Of a stretch of 11,801 nt of DNA, positions 1 to 6,069 are shown one piece after another. A program made the translations under genes and the position numbers. This stretch comes from DATBHM01 sp036557505 (lineage in GTDB: Bacteria; Actinomycetota; UBA4738; JACQTL01). Within the stretch, counting starts at the first letter, position 1, and each line of letters begins with the position of its first letter. Under the pieces are notes generated by a model. It had not been told where the DNA came from and searched no databases. It saw only the letters and a list, made by a program, of their open reading frames with translations. The DNA lies in NCBI GenBank assembly GCA_036557505.1, contig DATBHM010000140.1, positions 1 to 11,801 of the forward strand, given 5' to 3'.

Positions 1-2
1 GA

Positions 3-938
3 ATCGGGTCGACTGTTCTGGGGGTAGCCGTGGCCGTGGCCGGATCGGCCATCCTCCTGATCGCGTTCGGGGGCGGGGGCCGAGCGCCGGGACACAGCCC
101 GACACCATCCTCCGGGCACACTCAGGTGGAGGGGTCGTCACCAACCCCTGGGACGGAAGTCATCGACCCAGCGGGCCCCGAAGTGTTCGCACCTGCGCCC
201 GCAACGGCGCGACCCCGTCTGAGCGCTGAGGAGGCCTGGGCACTGTTCGCACGCCGGATTCACGCGCCGACGACCATCCCGGCGAACGTCACCGCGCACC
301 TCGGCCTGCTCACATTCCCGATCGGCCCGATCGGCCCCGGCGGCGCGGTGGAGTACCACGCGAAGAACCTCTTGGTGTACGGGTTCAGTTCGCCGAGCTG
401 CGGACCGAGGACAAACCCGCTGCCGCCACCAAACTCGACGGTGTCACCGCAGCCTGAATCGTTGGGGACGTGCACGTTCTGGACCTTCCTCGACGCGGAC
501 ACAGCGCGGGAGATCGACGAGACGACGCAGTACCGGCATTCGATGCATGGAAACTTGCCGTCGACGATCATCATCGACGCCGTGCAGGGCATTCGATTCG
601 ACCCGCCGGGGCCGGAGGACGTTCCGTCCCTCACGGAGGAGCAAGCCCTTGCACGGTACGAGTCGGCCAATACGAAGTTCACCTTGCCGGCAGACGCGAC
701 TTCGTATCTGGGCCTGTACACGGCCCCGGTCGGCGACGGGACGTTCCGGTTCCACGAGCGGCTGGCCTGGGGGATCCGTTGGCCCGGATGCCCGGTGGAC
801 AGCGGCAACCCCGGGTTCCTCCCAGGGTCGCAACCGTCCGCGACGTCAGCACCCAGTCCTCGGCCAGAATCGTGCGCGGAGTGGCTCTTCCTCGATGCGA
901 ACACCGGACAGATGTTGGAGGCAGTCTGGCAGCACTGA
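3..938 (+). CDS. Membrane-anchored extracytoplasmic protein with two repeated cysteine-containing modules (5' end outside window)
   Basis: I do not recognise this protein by name. The frame is open back to the window edge, and the codons before the first internal GTG (position 30) continue the hydrophobic segment (TVLGVAVAVAGSAILLIAF). The real start is therefore probably upstream and the gene is 5'-partial. Numbering from that GTG, residues 1-13 are the end of a membrane anchor or signal segment. Residues 14-62 are a Gly/Pro/Ser/Thr-rich linker. Residues about 64-167 and 200-302 are two copies of one module. Each module has a helix-like opening (LSAEEA / LTEEQA), an HLGLLT / YLGLYT strand, a W/Y-G-aromatic strand, a cysteine pair (C124/C148 and C254/C282) and a closing FLDADT / FLDANTG strand. 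The closing strand recalls PepSY-like modules, which is only a resemblance. The cysteine pairs suggest disulfides outside the cytoplasm. Third-position choice is looser than in the sdh genes. The gene converges on sdhB. Confidence 0.72.
   Translation: MGSTVLGVAVAVAGSAILLIAFGGGGRAPGHSPTPSSGHTQVEGSSPTPGTEVIDPAGPEVFAPAPATARPRLSAEEAWALFARRIHAPTTIPANVTAHLGLLTFPIGPIGPGGAVEYHAKNLLVYGFSSPSCGPRTNPLPPPNSTVSPQPESLGTCTFWTFLDADTAREIDETTQYRHSMHGNLPSTIIIDAVQGIRFDPPGPEDVPSLTEEQALARYESANTKFTLPADATSYLGLYTAPVGDGTFRFHERLAWGIRWPGCPVDSGNPGFLPGSQPSATSAPSPRPESCAEWLFLDANTGQMLEAVWQH
219..935 (+). repeat. Protein-level tandem duplication (two modules, about 219-530 and 627-935)
   Basis: The two halves of the encoded protein align by eye: LSAEEAWALF with LTEEQALARY, IPANVTAHLGLLTFPIG with LPADATSYLGLYTAPVG, LLVYGFSSPSC with LAWGIRWPGC, and CTFWTFLDADT with CAEWLFLDANTG. 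Spacing between the matched blocks is similar, and both modules carry a Pro/Ser-rich loop between their two cysteines. The copies are diverged at DNA level, so this is an old domain duplication and not a recent repeat. Confidence 0.65.
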
Positions 939-953
939 GAGCAGGCCGATTGT

Positions 954-995
954 CGAGTGACTGCGTTGGGCCACTGGCGAGTGTGACGTCACTCG
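954..995. terminator. Competing inverted repeats between convergent genes; possible bidirectional terminator
   Basis: The 69-base gap between two convergent genes holds CGAGTGAC (954-961), which pairs perfectly with GTCACTCG (988-995). It also holds a shorter hairpin, CGAGTG (978-983) with CACTCG (990-995) around a six-base loop, TGACGT. Both use the same right arm, so the two structures exclude each other. Neither strand has a T-tract after the stem, so a classical intrinsic terminator is not shown. Hairpins without U-tracts between convergent genes are common in high-GC genomes, so a terminator role is plausible but inferred. Confidence 0.4.
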
Positions 996-1007
996 GTGAG
1001 TCGAGAT

Positions 1008-1850
1008 TCAGTATCTGTCGAACAGGATCGCGCGCTTCACTTCCTGGATGGCCTTGGTGACCTTGATCCCACGCGGGCAGGCGTCCGTGCAGTTGAACGT
1101 CGTCCGGCACCGGAACACGCCCGACTTCTCCGACAGCACCTCGAGGCGTTCGTCGGCGCCGTGGTCGCGGGAGTCGAAGATGAACCGGTGCGCGTTCACG
1201 ATCGACGCGGGGCCGATGTACTCGCCGTCCGCCCAGTAGATCGGGCACGACGTCGTGCACGCCGCGCACAGGATGCACTTGGTCGTGTCGTCGAACCGCT
1301 CTCGTTCCTCGGGCGACTGGCGGCGCTCGCGATCGGATACGCCCTCGTCGTTGATGAGGAAGGGGAGCACCCTGCGATAACCGGCGAAGAACGGCTCCAT
1401 GTCGACGATGAGGTCCTTGAGCACCGGCAGCCCGCGGATCGGCTCGACGGTCACCCGCGGCGCGACCTGCTTCACCAGCACCTTGCACGCCAGCTGGTTG
1501 CGACCGTTGATCAACATCGCGTCCGAACCGCAGATGCCGTGTGCGCACGACCGCCGGAGGGCGAGCGACCCGTCCCGGTACCACTTCACGTAGTGCAGGG
1601 CGTCGAGCAGCCGGTCGGACGGCTCGGCGTCGATGACGAACTCGTCCCACCACGGGTCCTCGCGGACCTCTGGATTGAACCGCTTGATGCGGATGGTCAG
1701 CGAGACCTTGCCGGTGACCTCCGGGCCGCCGCGCCGCTTGGCGCCGGGCTCGCGGGGCGGGCCCTCGTTCCACTCGGCCTCGGCCGAGCCCTCGAGGACG
1801 TCGCCGAGCTCGGGCCCCTGCCCGCCCGACGACGAAGGCGACGCGGCCAT
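1008..1850 (-). CDS. sdhB: Succinate dehydrogenase iron-sulfur subunit SdhB
   Basis: This subunit carries electrons from the FAD of SdhA through [2Fe-2S], [4Fe-4S] and [3Fe-4S] clusters to quinone at the membrane anchors. The 280-residue product shows all the cluster ligands. The [2Fe-2S] site is C102, C107, D110 and C122 in CAHGICGSD...AC, with Asp in the third position as in E. coli SdhB. The [4Fe-4S] site is C192, C195, C198 and C258. The [3Fe-4S] site is C202, C248 and C254. The protein ends in a basic stretch and DRY. Residues 1 to about 47 are a Ser/Gly/Pro/acidic extension before the ferredoxin-like domain begins at VSLTIRIKRF, so the mature core is about 233 residues, close to the usual size. 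The ATG overlaps the sdhA stop by one base (TGATG), which implies translational coupling. It is the last gene of the sdh operon. Confidence 0.96.
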   Translation of the reverse strand: MAASPSSSGGQGPELGDVLEGSAEAEWNEGPPREPGAKRRGGPEVTGKVSLTIRIKRFNPEVREDPWWDEFVIDAEPSDRLLDALHYVKWYRDGSLALRRSCAHGICGSDAMLINGRNQLACKVLVKQVAPRVTVEPIRGLPVLKDLIVDMEPFFAGYRRVLPFLINDEGVSDRERRQSPEERERFDDTTKCILCAACTTSCPIYWADGEYIGPASIVNAHRFIFDSRDHGADERLEVLSEKSGVFRCRTTFNCTDACPRGIKVTKAIQEVKRAILFDRY

Positions 1851-3586
1851 CAGTACTTCCGCTCCATCGGGACGTAGGGTCCCAGCTTCACGTCCTTGAA
1901 CTCCAGCTTGATCGACCCGTCCTCCTGCCGGTACGACAGCGAATGCTTCATCCAGTGGTCGTCGTCGCGCAGGGGATGGTCCTCACGGTAGTGCGCGCCC
2001 CGGCTCTCGTCCCGGGCCAGGGCGGCGTTGACCACGGGCTCCGCGATGTCCAGCAGGAACCCCAGCTCGACGGCCTCCATCAGCTCGGTGTTGAACCGCT
2101 GCCCCCGATCCTGCAGCCCGATCAGCTCGTACCGGTCGCGCAACTGGCGAAGGATCCCCTGCATCTGTGTCAGCCGCTCCTCGTTCCGGACGACCCCGCA
2201 CAGGTCGAACATGTGCTTCTGGAGGTCCGCCCGGATGTCCGCCGCATGCTCCAGGCCGGGCCCGTGACGGATGTGGTCGAGCATCTCGACCGTCGCCTGA
2301 TCCGACCCCTTCTTCGGCAGGTCGGGCTCGTCCACTCCGAGCGCGTACTGCGCCATCGAGTGCCCGCCCCGCTTGCCGAACACCACGATGTCGAGGAGGG
2401 AGTTCGTGCCCAGGCGGTTCGCTCCGTGGACGCTGACACAGGCGCATTCGCCGGCGGCGAACAGGCCCGGCACCGGCGTCTCCTCCGGCCCGACGACGAC
2501 CTCGCCCTCGACATTCGTCGGGATGCCGCCCATCGCGTAGTGCGCGGTCGGCTGGATCGGCACGAGCTCGGTCGTCGGCTCCACGCCCAGGTAGATCCGG
2601 GCGAACTCGGTGACGTCGGGGATCTTGGTCTCGATGACCTCGCGGGGGAGGTGGCGGACGTCGAGGTGCACGAAGTCCTTGCCGCCGATCCCTCGGCCCT
2701 CGCGGATCTCCTGGTAGATCGCGCGGGAGACCATGTCCCGCGGCGCGAGGTCCTTGATGGTCGGGGCGTAGCGCTCCATGAAGCGTTCGCCCTCGCCGTT
2801 CAGCAGGATGCCGCCCTCGCCGCGCACGGCTTCGGAGATGAGGATGCCCATCTTGTAGATCCCCGTGGGGTGGATCTGGTACATCTCCATGTCCTCCAGC
2901 GGGATGCCCCGCCGGTACGCCACCGCCGGACCGTCGCCGGTGAGCGCATGGGCGTTCGACGTGATCTTGAAGATGCGCCCGTAGCCGCCCGTGGCGAACA
3001 GCACGGCCTTCGCCTTGAACACGTGCAGCTCGCCGGTGGCCAGCTCGTAGGCCACGACGCCGCCGCACCTCCCGTCCACCGTCAGCAGGTCGAGGACGTA
3101 GAACTCGTTGAAGAACCGGACGTCGCGCTTGATGCACTGCTGGTAGAGCGTCTGCAGGATCATGTGGCCCGTGCGGTCGGCCGCGAAGCAGGCCCTTCGG
3201 ACGGGGCCCTCGCCGTGGTTGCGCGTGTGCCCCCCGAACCGCCGCTGGTCGATCCGGCCCTCGGGCGTCCGGTTGAACGGGAACCCCCAGTGTTCGAGCT
3301 CGATGACCCGGTCGATGGCCTCGTGGCACATGATCTCGGCGGCCGGCTGATCGACCAGGTAATCGCCGCCCTTCACCGTGTCGAACGTGTGCCACTCGGG
3401 GTAGTCCTCCTCGACGTTCCCGAGCGCCGCGCACATCCCGCCCTGGGCGGCACCGGTGTGCGACCGCGTCGGGTACAGCTTGGAGATCACCGCCACGTTG
3501 ACGTGGCCGGCGGCCTCGATGGCGGCCCGCAGGCCCGCGCCTCCGGCCCCGACGATGACCGTGGAGTACGTGTGGGTGACCGTCAC
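1850..3586 (-). CDS. sdhA: Succinate dehydrogenase flavoprotein subunit SdhA
   Basis: This is the catalytic subunit, which oxidises succinate to fumarate on covalently bound FAD at the cytoplasmic face. It is 578 residues from a GTG whose bases overlap the sdhD stop (GTGA). The frame stays open about 112 codons further upstream, but that stretch lies entirely inside sdhD and is not protein-like. The chosen start places VIVGAGGAGL at residues 10-19, the normal position for the Rossmann FAD motif. Other landmarks are RSHTGAAQGG with H43 for the 8-alpha-histidyl FAD link, HPTGIY with H239, RGEGG at 255-259, LAPRD with R283 as the likely proton-shuttle arginine, TAHYAMGG with H349, AAGECACVSVHGANRLGTNS with R391, and the C-terminal RDESRGAHYREDHP motif. 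Residue roles come from the family. Length and motifs are complete, with no break seen. It lies between sdhD and sdhB. Confidence 0.97.
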   Translation of the reverse strand: MTVTHTYSTVIVGAGGAGLRAAIEAAGHVNVAVISKLYPTRSHTGAAQGGMCAALGNVEEDYPEWHTFDTVKGGDYLVDQPAAEIMCHEAIDRVIELEHWGFPFNRTPEGRIDQRRFGGHTRNHGEGPVRRACFAADRTGHMILQTLYQQCIKRDVRFFNEFYVLDLLTVDGRCGGVVAYELATGELHVFKAKAVLFATGGYGRIFKITSNAHALTGDGPAVAYRRGIPLEDMEMYQIHPTGIYKMGILISEAVRGEGGILLNGEGERFMERYAPTIKDLAPRDMVSRAIYQEIREGRGIGGKDFVHLDVRHLPREVIETKIPDVTEFARIYLGVEPTTELVPIQPTAHYAMGGIPTNVEGEVVVGPEETPVPGLFAAGECACVSVHGANRLGTNSLLDIVVFGKRGGHSMAQYALGVDEPDLPKKGSDQATVEMLDHIRHGPGLEHAADIRADLQKHMFDLCGVVRNEERLTQMQGILRQLRDRYELIGLQDRGQRFNTELMEAVELGFLLDIAEPVVNAALARDESRGAHYREDHPLRDDDHWMKHSLSYRQEDGSIKLEFKDVKLGPYVPMERKY

Positions 3587-4023
3587 GTCTGCGGGAAGTT
3601 CGCCGGGTTGAAGGTGAACACGATGATCGTGCCGAGCGCGAACAGGATCACGCCCACGATCGTGAAGAACCACGTCAGCGCGAACCGCGCGCCCGGCCGC
3701 CTGACGTAGTCCAGCACCACGACGCGGAGGCCGTTCACGCCGTGCAGGAGCGCGAGCGACAGCAGCAGCCAGTCCCAGGTCCGCCAGAACGGGTTCTGCC
3801 AGCGCAGCTCGACGAACTTGAAGTCGACGCGCCCCACCCCGCCGCCCAGCACGTGCATGATGAACACGTGCCCGACGGCGAGGACCAGCAGCAGGATCCC
3901 GCTGATCCGCATGAACAGCCACGAGCCCAGCTCGTAGCCGCCGGCCGGGCGCTCGCGTCCGGTGATGGCGCCCCGGACGGTGGGGCCCTTGTACCGGCTG
4001 CGACGCTGCGTCTCGACGGCCAT
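3583..4023 (-). CDS. sdhD: Succinate dehydrogenase membrane anchor subunit SdhD
   Basis: A 146-residue hydrophobic anchor with three predicted membrane helices at about 36-58, 80-105 and 114-137, after a basic, cytoplasmic-looking N-terminus (QRRSRYKG...TGRERP). SWLFMRISGILL followed by GHVFIMHVLGG supplies candidate haem or quinone-site residues R39, H52 and H57. LHGVNGLRVVVLDY (H94, N97, R100) is the anchor motif also seen in the preceding gene. It would hold SdhAB at the membrane and help form the quinone and haem b sites. The ATG lies four bases after the sdhC stop, and its own stop overlaps the sdhA GTG. The C/D names follow gene order and motif resemblance; anchor sequences diverge greatly, so swapping the two names would be possible. 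Confidence 0.9.
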   Translation of the reverse strand: MAVETQRRSRYKGPTVRGAITGRERPAGGYELGSWLFMRISGILLLVLAVGHVFIMHVLGGGVGRVDFKFVELRWQNPFWRTWDWLLLSLALLHGVNGLRVVVLDYVRRPGARFALTWFFTIVGVILFALGTIIVFTFNPANFPQT

Positions 4024-4027
4024 CGCG

Positions 4028-4429
4028 CTACAGGTCCCTGACGATGGCCCGGCCGATGACCCACACCACCGGCACCATGGCGCCGATCACGATGACCAGC
4101 GTCCCGTACCAGAGCCGCGCCTGGTACAGGGACGCCTTCGGCCAGAAGTCGAGGAGCATGATCCGGACGCCGTTCACGGCGTGGTAGATGACCATCCCGA
4201 CGAGGATCAGCTCGAGGAGCTGGACGCCGGGGTTGTGGTAGACGGAGAGCACCCGGTTGTAGGCCTCGGGCCCCCATCCGATGACCGCGGTGTCCACGAC
4301 GTGGGCGAACAGGAACAGGATGATCCCGACGCCCGTCACCCTGTGCAGCAGCCACGCCCACTGTCCCTCGCGTCCCCGGTACAGGCGTCCGTACTCCCCG
4401 GACGAGGATGAACGTCTCTTGGTGGCCAC
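4028..4429 (-). CDS. sdhC: Succinate dehydrogenase cytochrome b556 subunit SdhC
   Basis: A 133-residue anchor, first gene of the sdh operon. It has three predicted membrane helices at about 27-49, 69-95 and 105-128. The family signature HRVTGVGIILFLFAHVVD is at 29-46, where H29-R30 corresponds to the conserved HRxTG quinone-site motif and H43 is a candidate haem ligand. IYHAVNGVRIMLLDF (H83) gives the second conserved histidine. The start is the GTG at 4429: a strong GGAGGA ribosome binding site lies seven bases or so upstream. The N-terminus is short and basic or serine-rich (TKRRSSSS), as expected for a cytoplasmic tail. Haem type and number cannot be read from the sequence. Confidence 0.93.
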   Translation of the reverse strand: MATKRRSSSSGEYGRLYRGREGQWAWLLHRVTGVGIILFLFAHVVDTAVIGWGPEAYNRVLSVYHNPGVQLLELILVGMVIYHAVNGVRIMLLDFWPKASLYQARLWYGTLVIVIGAMVPVVWVIGRAIVRDL

Positions 4430-4435
4430 TGCGGT

Positions 4436-4441
4436 TCCTCC
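4436..4441 (-). promoter_or_regulatory. Strong Shine-Dalgarno sequence of sdhC
   Basis: On the minus strand GGAGGA lies just upstream of the sdhC GTG at a normal spacing. It decides the start and marks entry into the sdh operon. The downstream genes sdhD, sdhA and sdhB lack a comparably good site and appear to depend on coupling through their overlaps. Confidence 0.75.
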
Positions 4442-4531
4442 AGCGATGTCGCGTCTTCGAGCGTAGCGCGGGCTCGGCGCGACGACCGCGCCGGAGTCTA
4501 CTCGTTCCCCCCCGGAGGCCCGTTCACGGGC
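4442..4531 (-). promoter_or_regulatory. Leader region of the sdh operon: weak -10 candidate and two inverted repeats
   Basis: This stretch separates the unnamed membrane protein gene from sdhC and is the natural place for an sdh promoter. Directly after the upstream gene's stop is a short hairpin, GCCCG-TGAA-CGGGC (4531-4518 read on the minus strand). Further on is TAGACT (4500-4495), a TANNNT -10 candidate without a convincing -35 partner. Next is a perfect 7-base inverted repeat, CGGCGCG and CGCGCCG, with a five-base centre at 4475-4493. That repeat would sit at the transcription start if the -10 is real, so it could be an operator or a 5' hairpin. It has no T-tract. GC-rich background makes chance repeats likely. 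Confidence 0.3.
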
Positions 4532-5953
4532 TCAGCGGAGGTCCCACCGGCCGGTCTGCGGCCCGAACCCCGAGTTCGTGCGGAACAGCACCGCGACCGG
4601 CCGCGACGACGCGGGGATCCGGAACGTGACGAAGCCGCGCACGTGCTCGCCGGGATCGAGGTGGATCGTGTGCAACCCCGGCGTGAACGTGTCGAGGAGC
4701 TGGGGCCGGATCCTGCGCCCGGATCCGTCGACGAGCACGATGCCGTTCGCGGGGTAGTCCGTGTAGCGGCGGGCTCCGGTGTTCCTGATGTCGAAGTGCG
4801 CCCCCACGATGAGGGGGATCGGCGGCTGGCCCGGCGGGGCGGTCGGACTCGGAGCGACGACGAGGCCGAGGAACGTCACGGTGACCTGTTCGCCGGGCAG
4901 GGTTCCCTGCAGGACGATGGCCCGCCTCGGGCTCGCGGTGAGCGTCGGCGTGGGCGTCGGGCTGGGGGAGGGGAGGTCGATCGACGGCGGCACGAAGGAG
5001 GGCACCACGATCGAGGGCTCCGGGACCGAGACGGACGGTTCCGCGCACGCTTCGGTGCAGGGGCTTCTGGAGTTCTCGTACGCGCCGACCGCGCCGGCCG
5101 CCAGGATCCCGCCGATGAACAGCGCCGAGGCGGTCCCGATCACCCGCGACCATCGCTTCTGCTTCCGGCGCTGCTCGTCCGTGAGCGGCGGCGGGCCCAC
5201 GCGGAGCGGGTCGGGGTCGGGCTCGCTCCCGGCCGGATGTTGCTGTAGCAGGATCCAGGGCAGGCGGTCGGCGAAGTCCGAGACCAGGTCGAACAGCTCG
5301 TGCGGGTCGCCTTTCTCCGACCCCTCGCGGTAGGCGAGCACCCACGGCCCGGAGATCTCGAACCGCCAGTGCTTGTCCAGCCCGAGCAGCCACCGGCGGA
5401 CGTTCGCGTCGAGCAGGTCGGCCGTGAGGGCCGGATCGGTCGAATGCACGCGGTACTCGTCGTCGAACTCCCGATCGAGGTGCACCTCCTCCGCGCCGCG
5501 GACGTCCCCCGCCCCGGAGAACAGCGTGTGGCGGTACACGAGGACGTGGGGGAACGCGGCGTCGATCCTCGCCACGACGCCCCGCCGGGCCGTGAGCGTC
5601 GGCCCGTACCGGCCCCCGGGGACCTGGAAGTACAGACGGAACATCCACACGTCGCGTCCCCGGTAGCTGCCGTAGGTCACCGCGTTGATCCAGCGGTGCG
5701 TCCCGAACGTCATCAGGGTGAGGGGCATCTCCAGCAGGCCGAAGTCGTCCGACTGCGAGAACTGCATCCCGAGCGACTGGGCGATGCGCTGGTTCCTGCG
5801 GACCCTCTTGGCGTTGAGGCTCGCGATGGCCTTCACCACCGGGGGGAACCTCAGCTTCGCCAGCACGACCCACAGGACGAGCAGGCCGGCCAGGATGGCG
5901 AGGCCGTACACGACCACATACCCGAGCGTCCGGCCGACGGAGAGGGCGGTCAT
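4532..5953 (-). CDS. Two-helix membrane protein with cytoplasmic DUF3137-like domain and extracytoplasmic DUF4352-like domain
   Basis: No named function recognised; 473 residues from ATG. Helix 1 is at 10-32 and helix 2 at 271-291. The basic stretches after helix 1 (AKRVRRNQR) and before helix 2 (RRKQKRWSR) put residues 33-270 in the cytoplasm and both termini outside. The middle domain (FGTHRWINAVTYGSYRGRDV, then a DREFDDEYRVHSTDP-type segment) resembles actinobacterial DUF3137-like proteins by pattern only. Outside follow two close cysteines (C299, C303), a Pro/Ser/Val/Thr stalk at about 305-341, and a beta-rich domain at 345-473. That domain has FDIRNTGARRY, GIVLVDGSGRRI, LDPGEHVRGFVTFRIP and AVLFRT, which fit the DUF4352 immunoglobulin-like pattern. 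No Shine-Dalgarno is evident. It is co-oriented with sdhC, 102 bases upstream, and could share transcription, but nothing ties it to complex II function. Confidence 0.8.
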   Translation of the reverse strand: MTALSVGRTLGYVVVYGLAILAGLLVLWVVLAKLRFPPVVKAIASLNAKRVRRNQRIAQSLGMQFSQSDDFGLLEMPLTLMTFGTHRWINAVTYGSYRGRDVWMFRLYFQVPGGRYGPTLTARRGVVARIDAAFPHVLVYRHTLFSGAGDVRGAEEVHLDREFDDEYRVHSTDPALTADLLDANVRRWLLGLDKHWRFEISGPWVLAYREGSEKGDPHELFDLVSDFADRLPWILLQQHPAGSEPDPDPLRVGPPPLTDEQRRKQKRWSRVIGTASALFIGGILAAGAVGAYENSRSPCTEACAEPSVSVPEPSIVVPSFVPPSIDLPSPSPTPTPTLTASPRRAIVLQGTLPGEQVTVTFLGLVVAPSPTAPPGQPPIPLIVGAHFDIRNTGARRYTDYPANGIVLVDGSGRRIRPQLLDTFTPGLHTIHLDPGEHVRGFVTFRIPASSRPVAVLFRTNSGFGPQTGRWDLR

Positions 5954-6004
5954 CCGGTGGGCGGGTCGGCGATCATGGCGGAGCGGACTCCATCACGGCG
6001 AGGA

Positions 6005-6034
6005 GGTCCGGGCAAGCGCGTCGTGCCCGGGACC
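6005..6034. promoter_or_regulatory. Inverted repeat upstream of the lhr promoter
   Basis: CCGGGCA (6008-6014) pairs with TGCCCGG (6024-6030) around a nine-base centre. The match extends outward as GGT (6005-6007) with ACC (6032-6034), past one bulged G. It lies in the divergent gap, immediately upstream of the lhr promoter motif and within about 50-80 bases of the minus-strand gene's ATG. It could be an operator or activator site serving either side. No known operator consensus was recognised, and the GC-rich background allows chance repeats. Confidence 0.35.
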
Positions 6035-6036
6035 GG

Positions 6037-6059
6037 CTGTCGGTGGGTGGCCGTACGAT
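6037..6059 (+). promoter_or_regulatory. DNA-damage promoter of the lhr-nei operon (PafBC / RecA-independent type)
   Basis: CTGTCGGTG (6037-6045), exactly eight bases, then TACGAT (6054-6059). The mycobacterial RecA-independent damage promoter, activated by PafBC, has the consensus TTGTCRGTG-N8-TANNNT. This site matches 8 of 9 upstream positions, the spacer length, and the fixed -10 bases. Transcription would start near A6066, four bases before ATG 6070, giving a nearly leaderless mRNA. That fits the absence of a Shine-Dalgarno and means the GTG at 6043, inside the motif, is not the start. The consensus is established for mycobacteria; its use here is inferred. Confidence 0.7.
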
Positions 6060-6069
6060 GGTCCCATCC

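Noticed and set aside
679..1773. 364-codon minus-strand frame across the convergent gap
   Set aside because: It overlaps sdhB in a different frame and is antisense to the first gene. It has low-complexity Arg/Ala/Gly content only.
1943..3709. 588-codon open frame on the plus strand opposite sdhA
   Set aside because: It lies almost wholly antisense to a motif-complete SdhA. Its product is rich in His/Val/Asp/Arg with no domain, as expected from reading GC-rich coding DNA backwards.
3587..3922. Upstream extension of the sdhA frame (about 112 codons)
   Set aside because: It is inside sdhD in another frame. The protein is Arg/Ala-rich without family similarity, and the GTG at 3586 places the FAD motif at its normal position.
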